DNA from: Actinidia chinensis | Taxonomy: Eukaryota; Streptophyta; Magnoliopsida; Ericales; Actinidiaceae | NCBI GenBank assembly: GCA_009663005.1 | Contig: VIGQ01000547.1 | Coordinates: 5,001 to 45,391 of the forward strand | Reading direction: 5' to 3' | Length of the DNA: 40,391 bases | Shown: in pieces, positions 9,711 through 23,365 of the stretch | Position numbering within the stretch: the stretch's first letter is position 1 | Layout: the number at the start of each line of letters is the position of its first letter | Translations under genes and position numbers: made by a program | The notes under the pieces: generated by a model | The model's database searches: none | The model's input: only the letters and a program-made list of their open reading frames with translations | What the model was told of the DNA's origin: nothing

Positions 9711-9872
9711 AAAAATTCAAATGCAGCATAATAGAACTAGGGACAAAGTACAGTATAAGGTATTGTCTAATAATACCTAATTATACTAGAGGGGTTGAAA
9801 AATGAACTCGGGGAATTTCAATCTCAAGTTAAATAACACCGAGATAAATTTATAAAATTTATAGCAATTTTT

Positions 9873-10183
9873 ACGTACCACAATTTTAAAGGTGCGGAGA
9901 TAGTATATTCCAAAAGTCTTGGGCCTAGTACGCTATTAGCATGATACATCCAATCGAGTCCACAACATTGGTCCTCGCAAAAATAAAAAAATGCAAAAAC
10001 AATTGCAAAATAGTACTCAAAATTCAAATCAGCATAATATGAAATAAACAAAATACAACATAAAACATATTGTCTAATAATAATTTTTTCCTAAAATTAC
10101 TTTGAGTTGAAATTGAACCCGAGAAATTCAATCTCCAAGTTACATTAGACCCAAGATAAATTTACAAAATTTATAGTAATTTT
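9873..10183. repeat. Short 311-bp satellite unit lacking the duplicated 156-bp segment
   Basis: Between consecutive ACGTACC-type anchors there is a single CCTCGCAAAA...ATTCAAATCAGCATAATATGAAATAAACAAAATAC passage, where other units have two. The GGTCCTCGC at about 9971 runs directly into the second-type segment, followed by the inverted repeat around AACCCGAGAAA. All later units are about 150 bp longer. It is the outermost complete unit of the array. Confidence 0.85.
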
Positions 10184-13100
10184 ACGTTACCACATATTTA
10201 AAGGTGTGGAGATATGTATTTCAGAGTTCTTGGGCCTAGGTATCGCTATTAGCATGGTACATCAATTGAGTCCACAACATTGGTCCTCACAAAATAACAC
10301 AAATACAAAAAGTTACTAGTCATTACTAAAAAATTCAAATCAGCATAATTTAAAATAGACAAAGTACAACATAAGACATGGACATATAATACTGAATAAA
10401 CTTGAGGTGAAGTTAAACCAGATAATAAACAGCATTTGCCTCGCCAAAAACAAAAACAAATACAAAACAGTCGCTAAATATTACTAAAAAATTCAAATCA
10501 CAAATAACAAATAGACAAAAATACAACATAAGGTATTGTGAATATACTTCTATATTAAATTGAGGTGGTAAATTGACCCGGAAAATTTCAATTCTCAAGT
10601 TAATTAAAGATCTCCCAAGGATAAATTTAAAAAATTTTAAGAATTTTTACGTACAAAAATATTTAAGGCTTGGTGGAGATATGTATTCAGAGATCTTTGC
10701 CTGGGTATCGCTAATGAGATCGTACATCCAATCGAGTAAACAGCATGGTCCTCGCAAAATAAAATATAAATGCAAAGTCACCACTCATTACTCAAAAATT
10801 CAAAATCAGCTAATTTGAAATACACAAAGTCTAACATAAGACATTGACATATAATACTGAATTAACTTGAGGTTGAAGATAAACCAGATAATCAACAGAG
10901 TTACCTCGCAAAACAAAACAAATGCAAAAACAGAGCTAAATATTATCAAAAATTCAAACAGAATAAATGAAATAAACCAAATACAACAAACGTATTGTCT
11001 AATAATTACTAATTACTTGAGTTGAATTGAACCCGAGAAATTCAATCTCAAGTTTGTTAATTAAGACCCAGATAAATTACAAAAATTTATAGCAATTTTT
11101 ACGTACCACAATATTTAAAGTGTGGAGACCATGTATTTTAGAGTTCTTGGGCTAGGTATTGCTATTAGCATGGTACATCAAATCGAGTCACAAAATGGTC
11201 CTCGCAAAATAACAGAAATAGAACAAGTCACTTGTCATTACTAAAAAAATTTAAAAAATTAGCATAATTTGAAATAGACAAAGTACAACATAAGACGTGG
11301 ACATACAATACCGAATTAACTTTAGGTTGAAGTTAAACCAGATAATCAACAGCATTTGCCCTCACAAAACAAAATAAATACAAAACAGTCGCTAAATATT
11401 ACTCAAAAATTCAAATCAGCATAATATGAAATAGACAAAATAAAAACCTAAGGTATTGTCTAATATACCTAATTAACTTGTGGTTGAATTGAACCCGAAA
11501 AATTTCAATCTAAAGTTAATGAGACCCAAGATAAATTTATGAAAATTATAGCAATTTTTACGTATCATAAGATTTAAAGGTGTGGAGATATGTATTAGAG
11601 TACTTCGGACTTAGGTATCGCTATTAGAATGGAACAATCCAATCGAGTCCATAGCATTGGTTCCGCAAATCACTGAAATAAAAAAAATCACTAGTCATAC
11701 TAAAAAATTCAAATCAGCATAATTTGCAATAGACAATGTACAACATAAGATATGGAAATATAATACCGAATTAACTGAGTTGAAGTTAAACCAGATAATC
11801 AACGCATTGCCCTCGCAAAACAAAACAAAACAAAACAGTCGCTAAATATTACTCAAAAATTTCAAAACAGTATATATAAAATAGACAAAGACCGAAAAAA
11901 AAAAAAACAATTTTTAAAAAGGAAAAAAAAATTTTTTGTACTAATCATACCTAATTAAATAGTGGTTGAAAATGAACCGGGGAATTTCAATCTCAAACTA
12001 ATTAAGACCAAAGATAAATTTAGCAATTTATAGCAATTTTTACGTACCACAATATTTAAAGGTGTGGAGATATGTATTTCAGAGGTCTTGAGCCTAGGTA
12101 TCGCTATTAGCATGGTACATCCAATCGAGTCCACAGCATTGGTCCTCGCAAAATAAAATAAATGCAAAAAGTCACTACTCATTACTCAAAAATTCAAATC
12201 AGCATAATTTGAAATACACAAAGTACAACATAAGGCATTGACATATAATACCGAATTAACTTGAGGTTGAAGATAAACCAGATAATCAACAGCATTAACC
12301 CTCGCAAAACAAAACAAATGCAAAAACAGTTACTAAATATTACTCAAAAATTCAAATCAGCATAATGTGAAATAAACAAAATACAATATAACGTATGTCT
12401 AATAATTCTAATTAAATTGAGGTTGAAATTGACCCCGGAAAATTTCACCTCAAGTTAATTAAGACCCTAGTAAATTTATAAAATTTTAGTAATTTTTACG
12501 TACCACATATTAAAGGTGTGGAGATAGGTATTTCAGAGTCTTGGGCATAGATATTGCTATTAGTATGGTACATCCAATTGGTCCACAGCAGTGGTCCTCG
12601 CAAAATACACAAATACAACAAGTACTAGTCATACTAAAAAATTCAAAAATCAGCATAATTTGAAATAGACAATACAACATAAGACATGGACGCTATATAC
12701 TGAATTAACTGAGGTTGAAGTTAAACCAGATAATCAACAGAATTTGCCCTCGCAAAACAAAACAAATACATAAAAACAGTCGCTAAATATTACTCAAAAA
12801 TTCCAAATCAGCATAATATGAAATAGACAAAATACAACATAAGTTAAATTGTCTAATAATATCTAATTAACTTGAGGTGAAAAGAACCGGAAAATTTTCA
12901 ATCTCAAGTATAAGACCCAAGATAAATTTAAAAATTTATAGCAATTTTTACGTACCAAAATATTTAAAAGGTGGGATATATTGTATTCATAGGTCTTGGG
13001 CTAGTATTGTAATTAGAATGGTGCCTCCAATCGATCCACAGCATGGTCCTCGCCAAAAATAAAATAAATGTAAAAAGTAACTAGTCATTCTCAAAAAATT

Positions 13101-14428
13101 CAAATCAGATAATTTGAAATATTCACAAAGGTACAACATAAGACATTGACATATAATACCGAATCACTTGAGGTTGAGATAAACCAGGTAAATCCAACGG
13201 ATTTAACCTGCGCCAAAAACAAAACAAATGCAAAAACAGTTGCTAAATATTACTCAAAAATTCAAATCAGCATAATTGAATAAACAAAATACAACATAAC
13301 GTATGTCTAATAAACCTAAAGTAACTTGAGGATTGAAATTGAAACCCGAGAAATTTCAATCTCAAGTAAATTAAGACCCAAGACAAAATTTACAAAACTT
13401 ATAGAAAATTTTTACGTACCACAATATTTAAAGGTGTGGATATATGTATTTTAGAGTTCTTGGGCCTAGGTATCGTTTATAGCATGGTACATCCATCGAG
13501 TCACAACATTGTCCTCGCAAAATAACACAATACAAAAGTTAACTAGTCATACAAAAAAATTCAAATCAGCATAATTGAATAGACACAGTACAACATAAGG
13601 CATTGACATATACTACCGAATCAACATTCAGGTTGAGAAAAAACCATCTTATCAACAGCATGTACCTGCAAAACAAAACAATGCAAAAATAGTTGCTAAA
13701 TTATTACCAAAAATTCCAAATAAGCATAATATGAAATAAAAAATACCAACTAACGTATTGTCTAGTAATACCTATTAACTTGAGTTGAAATTGAACCCAA
13801 GAAATTTCAATCCCCAGGTTAATTAAGACCCAAGATAAATTTACAAAATATAGTAATTTTAGTACCAAAATATTAAAGGTGTGGGGGGTATGATTTCATA
13901 GGTCTAGGCCTAGGTTCGCTATAGCATGGTCATCCAATCGATCCACAGTTTGTCCTCGCAAATAAAATAAATGCAAAAAGTCACTACTCATTACCAAAAT
14001 TCAAAAATCAGCATAATTTGAAATACACAAAGTACAACAAAGGCATTGACATATACTCCCGACAACTTCAGGTTGAAGATAAACAAGATAAATCAAACAA
14101 CATTTACCCTCGCCAAAAACAAACACAAATGCAAAAATAGTTGACTAATATTACACAAAAATTAAATAGCTAATATGAAATAAAAAAAAATACAACATAA
14201 CGTATTGTCTAATAATACCTAATTAACTTGAGGTTGAATGAACCCTAAGTTTGAATACAGTAATAAGACCCAAGAGTAAAATTTAAAAAATTTAAGTAAT
14301 TTTTACTACCACCATATTTAAAGGTGTGGAGAATGTATTTTAGATTCTTGGGCCTAGGTATCGCTATAGCATGGTACATCCAATCGAGTCCACAACATTG
14401 GTCCTCGCCCAAAATAACACAAATACAA

Positions 14429-14460
14429 ACAAAAAAAAAAAAAAAAAAACAAAAAAAAAA
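14429..14460. repeat. A-homopolymer patch inside a satellite unit
   Basis: A runs interrupted by single C bases are inserted where neighbouring units read AAATACAAAAA-CTCACTAGTC. The flanks are otherwise normal satellite. Confidence 0.85.
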
Positions 14461-17400
14461 CTCACTAGTCAGTACAAAAAATTTAAATCAGCAAAGTTAA
14501 AATAGACATAGTACAACATAAGAATAGAACATATAAGACCGAATTAACTTAAGGTTTGAATTAAACCAGATAATCAACGAGCATTTACCCTCAGCAAAAC
14601 AAAACAACTACAAAAATAGTTGCTAAATATTACACAAAAATCAAATCAGCGTAATATGAAATAAAAAAAAAAGACAACATAACGTATGTCTAATAATACC
14701 GAATTAACTTGAGGTTGAAATGAACCCGGAAAATTCAATCTCAAGTTAATTAAGACCCAAGATATATTTACAAAATTTATAGTAATTTTTACGTACCACA
14801 ATATTTAAAGGTGTGGGGGTATGTATTTCATAGGTCTTGGGCCTAGGTATCGCTTTTAGCATGGCACATCCAATAGAGTCCACAGATGGTCCTCGCAACA
14901 TTAAAATAAATGCAAAGTCACTATATTACTCAAAAAATTTTCAAAGCATAATTTGAAATACACAAAGACACATAAGGCATGACAATATACTACCGAATCC
15001 AACTTCAGGTTGAGACAAACATATAATCAACGCATTTACCCTCGCAAAACAAAACCAAATGCAAAATAGTGCTAAATATTACACAAAAATTCAAATCAGC
15101 ATAATATGAAATAAAAAAAATACAACATAACGTATTGTCTAGTAATACCTAATTAACTTGAGGTTGAAATTGAACCCGAGAAATTTCAATCCCATGTTAA
15201 TTAAGACCCAAGATAAATTTACAAAATTTATAGTAATTTTTACGTACCACAATATTTAAAGGTGTGGGGGTATGTATTTCATAGGTCTTAGGCCTAGGTA
15301 TCGCTATTAGCATGGTACATCCAATCGAGTCCACAGTATTGGTCCTCGCAAAATAAAATAAATGCAAAAAAGTCACTACTCATTACACAAAAATTCAAAT
15401 CAGCATAATTTGAAATACACAAAGTACAACATAAGGCATTGACATATACTCTGATCACCTTCAGTTGAAGGATAACTCAGATATCAACACCTTTACCTCG
15501 CAAAACAACACATGCAAAAATATTGCTAAAGTATTACCAAAAATTCAAATCAGCATAATATGAAATAAAAAAAATACCAATAACTATTGTCCTAATAATA
15601 CCTAATTAACTTGAGGTTGAAATTGAACCCGAGAAATTTCAATCTCAAGTTAATTAAGACCCAAGATAAATTTATAAAATTTATAGTAATTTTTACGTAC
15701 CACAATATTTAAAGGTGTGGGGGTTTGTATTTCGTAGGTCTTGGGCCTAGGTATCGCTATTAGCATGGTACATTTCCAATCGAGTCCAAGCATTGGTCTC
15801 GCAAATAACACAAATACCAAAACTCACTAGTCATTAACAAAAAAACTTAAATCAGCATAATTTAAATAGACATAGTACAACATAATACATCGACATATAA
15901 GACCGCTCGAATTAACTTAAGGTTGAGTTAAACCAGATAATCAACAGCATTTACCCTCGCAAAACAAAACAAATGCAAAATAGTTGCCTAAATATTACAC
16001 AAAAATTCAAATCAAAGCAACTAATGAAAAAAAAAAATACACATAACTATTGTCCAATAATACCTATAACTTAGTTGAATTGAACCCGAGAAATTTCATC
16101 TCAAGTTTAATTAATACCCAAGATAAATTTGACAAATTTATAGTAATTTTTATGTACGCCACAATATTTAAAGGTGTGGGGGTATGTTATTTGCAAAGTC
16201 TTAGCCTAGGTATCATCGTCTATTAGCATGGTAACAAACTAACATTCCAATCGAGTCCACAATATTGGTCCCTCGCACATTAAAATAAATGCAAAAAAGT
16301 CACTACTCATTACACAAAAATTCAAATCAGCATAATTTGAAATACACAAAGTACAACATAAGGCATTGACATATACTACCGAATCAACTTCAGGTTGAAG
16401 ATAAACCAGATAATCAACAACATTTACCCTCGCAAAACAAAACAAATGCAAAAATAGTTGCTAAATATTACACAAAAATTCAAATCAGCATAATATGAAA
16501 TAAAAAAAATACAACATAACGTATTGTCTAGTAATACCTAATTAACTTGAGGTTGAAATTGAACCCGAGAAATTTCAATCTCAAGTTAATTAAGACCCAA
16601 GATAAATTTACAAAATTTATAGTATCTTTTTACGTACCACAATAGTTTAAAGGTTGTGGGGGTATATATTTCATAGGTCGTAGGGCCTAGGTATCGCTTT
16701 TTACATGGTACCTCCAATCGAGTCCACAGTAGTGTCTCTCCAAATAAAATAATGCCAAAAGTCACTACTCTTACACAAAAATTCAAATCAGCATAATTTG
16801 AAATACACAAATTCACAAAAGGCATTGACATATACAATCCCCCCCGATCATTCAGGTTGAAGATAAACCAGATAATCACAACATTTATACCCCCTCACAA
16901 CATAAAACAAATGCCAAATAGTTGCGAAATCTTCACAAAAATTCAAATCAGCAATCTTGAAATAAAAAAAAATACAACATAACGTATTGTCTAGTAATAC
17001 CTAATTAACTTGGGTTGAAATTGAACCCCATGAAAATTTCCAATCTCAAGTTAATTAAGACCCCAATATAAATTTACAAAATTTTATAGTAATTTTTAAC
17101 GTACCACAATATTTAAAGGGTGTTGGGGGGTATGTTTAATTTCATAATGTCTTAGGCCTATGTATCCGCTTTAGCCGGTCCATCCAATCGAGTCCCCATT
17201 ATTGTTCCTCGCAAAATAAAATACATGCAAAAAAGTCACTACTCATTACACAAAAATTCAATCAGCATATTGAAATACCCAAGTACAACATAGGCATTGA
17301 CATATACTAACTACCGAATCAACTTCAGGTTGAAATAACCAGATAATCAAACAACATTTACCCTCGAAAACAAAACCAATGCAAAAATATTGGCTAATAA

Positions 17401-20040
17401 TTACAGCCAAAATTCAATCAGCAGAATATGAATAAAAAAAACAACAGACTATTGTCTAGTAATCCTAATTAACTTGAGGTTGAAATTGACCCGAGAAATT
17501 TCAATCCCAGTTAATTAAGACCAAGATAAATTTACAAAATTTTATAGTAATTTTTTACGTACCACAATAGGTAAAGGTGTGGGGGTATGTATTTCTAGGT
17601 CCCTTTTAGGCCTAGGTAATCGCTGTGCATGGTACAAAATCCAATCGCAACCACAGTATTGTCCTCCGCAATAAAATAAATGCAAAAAAGTCACTACTCA
17701 TTACAAAAAAATTAAATCACCAAATTTTAAAATGACATAGTACAACACAGACATAGACATATAAGACCGAATTAAACTTACGTTTGAGTTTAAACCCAAT
17801 AATCAACATCATTTACCCTCGCAAAAAACAAACAAATACAAAAATAGTTGCTAATATTCAACAAAAATTCAAATCAGCGTAATATGAAATAACCAAATAC
17901 AACATACGCTTGTCTAATCATACCTAATTAACTTGAGGTTGCAATTGAACCCGAAAATTTCAATCTCAAGTTAATTAAGACCCAAGAGAAATTTACAAAA
18001 TTTATAGTAATTTTTTACGTACCACAATATTTAAAGGTGTGGGGGTATGTAATTCATAGGTCTTGGCCTTGGCCATCTCTATTAGCATGGGACTCCAATC
18101 GATTCCACAGCATTGTCCTCGCAAAATAACAAAATACAAAAAGTCAACTAGTCATTCCAAAAATTTAAATCACGCATAATTCAAATAGAAAATAAGTACA
18201 ACATAAGACATAGACATATAAGACCGAATTAACTTAAGGTAAAAGTTCACAATAATCCAACAAGCATTTACCCTCGTCAAACAAAAACAAATACAAAAAT
18301 AGTTGCTAAATATTACCAAAAATTCAAATCAGCATAATATGAAGTAAAAAAAAATACAACATAACCGTAATTGCTAATAACAACCTAATTAACTGAGGGT
18401 TTAAATTGGAACCCGAGCAAATTTCAATCTCAAGTTCATTAAGAACCAGATAAATATACAAAATTTATAGCAATTTTTACATACCAACCACAATATTTCA
18501 AGGTGTGGGATATATGTTATTTCGGAGTTCTTGGTCCTAGGTATCGTATAGCATGGTACAATCCATTCGAGTCCACAGCCTTAAGTCCTCCTCCAAATAA
18601 CAGAAATACAACAAATAATTAGTCATTAATAAAAAATTCAAATCATCACGGCATACTTGATAGACATGTACCACATAAGACTGACATATAATCCGAAATT
18701 ACTTAGGTTGAGTTAAAAAACCAAATAATCAACCGCTTTTCCCCTCGCAAAACAAAACAATACAAAACAGTCGCTAAATATTACTCAAATTTCAAATCAG
18801 CATAATGAAATATACACATACAACATAAGGTATTGTCTAATCATCCTAATTAACTTGAGGTTGAAATTGAACCCGGAAAATTTCAATCTCAAGTTAATTA
18901 AGACCCAATAGAAATTTACAAAATTTATAGCATTTTACGTACCACATCTTTAAGGTTGTGGAGATAATGTATTTCAGAGTTCTTGGGACTAGAATCGCTA
19001 TTAGCATGGTATATCAATCGAGTCCACAGCAATTGGTCCTCGCAAACAAATTAACACCATACAAAAAACTCACTAGTCAGTAACAAAAAATTTAAATCAG
19101 CATAATTTAAAATAACATAGTACAACATAAGACACTAGACATATAAGACCGAATTAATCTTGAGTTTGAAGATAAACCAGATAATCAACAACAGCTTTAC
19201 CCTCGAAAACAAAACAAATGCAAAAATAGTTGCTATATATTACACAAAAATTCAATCAGCATAATATGAATAAACAAAAGACAACATAACGTATTTTCTA
19301 CTAATACCCTAATTACTTGAGGTTGAAATGAACCCGGAATTTCATCCAAGTTCTTATACTCAAGATAATTTACCAAAATTTATAGTATTTTTTTATACGT
19401 ACCACAATTTAAAGGTGTGGGGGTTTGATTTCATAGGTCTTGGGCCTAGGGATCGCGGATTAGCAATGGTACATCCAATCGAGTCCACAGCATTGGTCCT
19501 CGCAAAATAACAGAAATACAAAGTAATTAGTCATTATAACAAATTCAAATCAGCCATAACTTGGAAATAGACATCGTACACACATAAAGACAATGGACAT
19601 ATAATACCGAATAACTTGAGGTTGAATTTAAACCAAATAATCAACAGCATTTACCTCGCAAAACAAAACAAATACAAAAAACAGTCGCAAATATTACTCA
19701 AAAATTCAAATCAGCATATATGAAATAGACAAAATACAACAAAGGTATTGTCTAATAATACCCCTAATTAACTTGAGGTTGAAATGAACCCGGAAAATGT
19801 CAATCTACAAGTGAATTAAGACCCAAGAGAAATTTACAAAATTGTATAGAATTTTTACGTGGACCCACAATATTAAAGTGTGGAGATATGTATTTCAGCG
19901 TCTGGGCCCTAGAATCACTATTAGCATGGTACATCCAATCGAGTCCAAGCATTGGTCCTCGCAACACTAACACAATACAAAAAACTCACTAGTCATTATA
20001 AAAATTCAAATCAGCATAATATTGAAATAGAAGTCGTACA

Positions 20041-20045
20041 ACATA
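20041..20045. repeat. Left target-site duplication (acata) of the solo LTR
   Basis: The last satellite bases GTACAACATA end in acata just before the TG of the LTR. The same five bases occur at 21875-21879, where the satellite resumes with a phrase that normally reads ACATAAGACATGGACATATA. Confidence 0.85.
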
Positions 20046-20051
20046 TGCACG

Positions 20052-20088
<37 letters not shown>

Positions 20089-21874
20089 AACTCCACATGC
20101 AGGAAAGTCCAATAAAAAAAATGACAATACACTGTCATGTACCAGAGTACGGAAATAATATTACAACATTTAATATGTTTATCAAATTAAACAGCACAAC
20201 TGGATCCACATCCTCAAGACCAGGATAACCTCGGTACCTGACATCATTGTTTTATAGTAAAGGTGAGTTATCTGAAAGATGTAACAATGGAATTGATGCT
20301 TCAAGCCAAAACCATGAAATAAATATACTATGAACATGATACAATAACGATGCTTTCAGTTATAATCAAAATATTACTTTTGATTTTAATCAGTGTTTCT
20401 CAATCAACAGGTGTCCAAAAAATTCATCTTTTCTCAGAAGCATTACTCCAATAATTAGAATTAATAAATTTTAAGACAATAACTAACCAATATATTATGC
20501 ACTAAGCACGTGAGTAACACGCATCAACTTTTCCGGAACTTTCACCGTGGGCATGATATTCCCTCGTACGTTGCCACTAGGACTTTATTTTGTCAATTCC
20601 CGGACTTTCACCGTGGGCTATGACATTCCCTCCGTATTGCTTGCCATCTAGGACTTTCATTTTGTCAATTTCCCGGACTTCACCTGGGCTATGACATTCC
20701 CTCCGTACTTTGCCCATCTAGGACTTTTATTGTGTAAACTCCCGGACTTCACCGTGGGCTATGACCATTCCCCGATCATTGCCATTTAGCGACCTTATTC
20801 GGTGCTTAATCTAAGTCATCTAATTTCGATATAATTTAGCGTGTCATTGCCTAAGACAATTCGCATTCTCAATTCCAAATTCATTTCTAAACCCAAGTTC
20901 ATGTATTTTTGAACTTTTATAGTTAATAATTACTTCACAGTATACATAAGAATCACTTTTTCAATCAATTCAATGTACCCAACAATAATTCATTAAAGAG
21001 AAAAATTTCAATGTAATTACTGTCAAATTTTTATAAGATTTATGAGCATTAATTTGACAATAACTGAATAGTTAAAGCAAAAAAGTTTAGATAAATCTCA
21101 ACATTTCTATCTCTTAATTGTCGCATAAAAATAATTTTTGCTCATCAAAACAAATTTTTTTCATTTCAAGTTTAATACAAAAAAATATGTCTCAATAGAC
21201 TTTATATAAGCCTATTAAACAACAAACCCAAAGTAAAACCAAAAAAAAAAAAAAATAACCCCCTTTACTCAAATTAGAATTTGAACCCGTCAGATATGAA
21301 GATCAGGCTTTCATGATGTCATACTAAAAAATTTTGCATGATCCAACGTCATCTCACCGTTATCTGCACCCCTATCTTTCATAATCAAAAACTTAACCAC
21401 ACCATTCATTTCCATCATCTTTCTCTCTTTCTCTCTTCTCTTTTTCTTCGCCTCCCTCCGAAACTTCCTCCCCCTGTTTAATAGAATTTCAAAAGTATTT
21501 TTATATAGATTAAATATTATATGTATTATTTTAGTATTTTATTATTTTATTATTTTACTATTTTTATTTCTATTTTCTTTTTCTTTTTCGATTTTTTTTT
21601 GTTTTTCTTTTCCTTTTCCTTTTCCTGTTGCGGCTCTTTCGGCGCACTACATGAAATTCAAATTTGTTTAACAAAAATAACTTCAGCCCTCCAACTTTTA
21701 ATTACATTAATCATCTTAATTTATAGGTATTCTTGAATATTATCCCACAAGTTATAAATCGTTCAAATTTACACTTAATAAACATACCCAAAGTCTACTA
21801 TATATGATATATAGTATTATATCTATAATATATATATATTTTTAAAATAAATAAAATAAATTTGAAAACCTACA
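20046..21874 (-). mobile_element. Solo LTR of a Ty3/gypsy element inside the satellite array
   Basis: An 1829-bp non-satellite insert beginning TGCACGCCCGGTC and ending GAAAACCTACA, flanked by acata on both sides. Layout parallels the Tekay-type LTRs at 1373-3124: a C/G-richer start, AT-rich body, an ATATGAAGATCxGxC phrase followed by CATCATAC/CATACT-like words (about 21290-21330), CT-rich stretch (21410-21480), a T-rich stretch, then GCCCTCCAACTTTTAAT-type words before the end. Nucleotide identity is low, so it is a related but different family. Orientation (minus) is inferred from this shared layout. No internal coding region is present, and the two duplications enclose one LTR only, as left by LTR-LTR recombination. 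The 71-codon frame at 21521-21736 comes from the T-rich tract. Confidence 0.85.
20533..20800. repeat. Four ~69-bp tandem subrepeats inside the solo LTR
   Basis: The phrase CCGGACTTTCACCGTGGGCT-ATGA-ATTCCC...TGCCA-CTAGGACTTTATTTTGTCAATT recurs starting near 20533, 20600, 20673 and 20742, giving intervals of 67, 73 and 69 bp. Differences are mainly single-base indels. After the fourth copy the sequence diverges into ATTCGGTGCTTAAT. Confidence 0.88.
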
Positions 21875-21879
21875 ACATA
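21875..21879. repeat. Right target-site duplication (acata) of the solo LTR
   Basis: Identical to 20041-20045; the satellite continues directly after it with GAACTATGGACATATAACACCGAATTAA. Confidence 0.85.
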
Positions 21880-23332
21880 GAACTATGGACATATAACACC
21901 GAATTAATGAGGTTGAGATAAACCAGATAATCAACAGCATTTACCCTCGCAAAACACAAAAAACAAATGCAAAAAAAAATTAGTTGACTAAAGATATTAC
22001 ACAAAAATTCAAATCAGCGTAATATGAAATAAAAAAAATACAACAAACGCCCTATTGCTAATAATACCTAATTAACTTGAGGTTGAATTGAACTCGAGAA
22101 ATTTCAATCTCAAGTTAATTAAGGACCACAATAAATTTACAAAAGTTATGTAATTTTTACGTACCAACAATATTTAAGTGTGGGGGTATGTATTCATAGG
22201 GTCTTGGCCTAGGTATCCCTATTCCAAGCATGGTACATCCAATCGAGTCCACAGTATTGGTCCTCGCAAATAAAATAAATGCAAAACGTCAATACTCATT
22301 ACTCAAAAATTCATCAGCATAATTGAAATACACAAAGTTACAAATAAGGCATGAATATACACGAATAAACTTCAGGTTGAAGATAAACCAGATAATCAAT
22401 AGCATTTACCCTCGCAAAAACAAAATAAATGCAAAAATAGTTGCTAAATATTACACAAAAATTCAAATCGCTAATCTGAAATAAAAAAAATACAACATAA
22501 CGTATGTATAATAATACCTAATTAACTTGAGTTGAAATTGAACCCGAGACAATTTCAATCTCAAGTTAATTAAGACCCAAGATAAAAATTACAAAAATTT
22601 TAGTATTTTTACGTACCACAATATTTAAAGGTGTGGGGGTATGTATTTCCTAGTCTTGGGCCTAGGTATCGCTATTAGCATGGTACATCCAATCGAGTCC
22701 CAGCATTGGTCCTCACAAAATGTAACACAAATACAAAACCTCACTAGTCATTACTAAAAATTCAAATCAGCATAATTTGAAAGTAGACGTAGGACAAACA
22801 TAGAGAATGGACATATAAACACCGAATAACGTGACGTTGAAGATAAACCAGATAATCAGACAGAATTTACCCTGCAAAAACAAAACAAGTGCAAAAAATA
22901 GTGCTAAATATTACACAAAAAAATTCGAATCAGTGCATCAGTATGAAATAAAAAAAATACACATAACGTATTGTCTAATAATACCTAATTAACTTGAGTT
23001 GAACTTGACCCGAAAAATTCAATCTCAAGTTAATAAGCCAAGATAAACTTTAACAAAATTTATGTAATTTTTCCGTTACCACATATTAAAGGTGTGGGGG
23101 GTATGTCCAATTTCATCGGTCTGGGCCATAGGTATCGCAGTAGCATGGTACAATCCAATCGAGTCCATAATATTGGTCCTGCCAAATGTAAAATAAATGA
23201 AAAAGTCACTACCATTACTTAAAAAATTCAAAGTGCAGCTAATTTGAAATACACAAAGTAAACATACGGCATTGACATAAGTCTAGCGAAATTAACTTGA
23301 GGTTGAAGCTTTAAACCAGATAATCAATAAGC

Positions 23333-23365
23333 TTTTTTTTTTTTTTTTTATTTTTGTTTTTTTTC
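23333..23365. repeat. T-homopolymer patch inside a satellite unit
   Basis: About 18 T, then A, TTTTT, G, TTTTTTTT, at the place where other units read CAACAGCATTTACCCTCGC. It is the only patch of this type in T orientation. Confidence 0.85.

Larger units (their letters stand above)
9711..20045. repeat. Satellite array, block 1 (about 23 units of ~460 bp)
   Basis: Tandem repeats recognised by recurring landmarks: TTTTTACGTACCACAATATTTAAAG..., GGGCCTAGGTATCGCTATTAG, CATGGTACATCCAATCGAG, GGTCCTCGCAAAATAA, then two related segments each with ATTCAAATCAGCATAAT and AATTAACTTGAGGTTGAA. The anchor ACGTACC recurs at 9873, 10184, 10649, 11101, 11560, 12042, 12498 and 12950, so spacing is about 450-480 bp except for the first interval of 311 bp. 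The unit is AT-rich with no long coding frame. Copies differ mostly by one- to three-base deletions. The first partial unit starts at the CAAAAAATTCAAAT stretch next to the Athila gag remnant. Confidence 0.95.
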
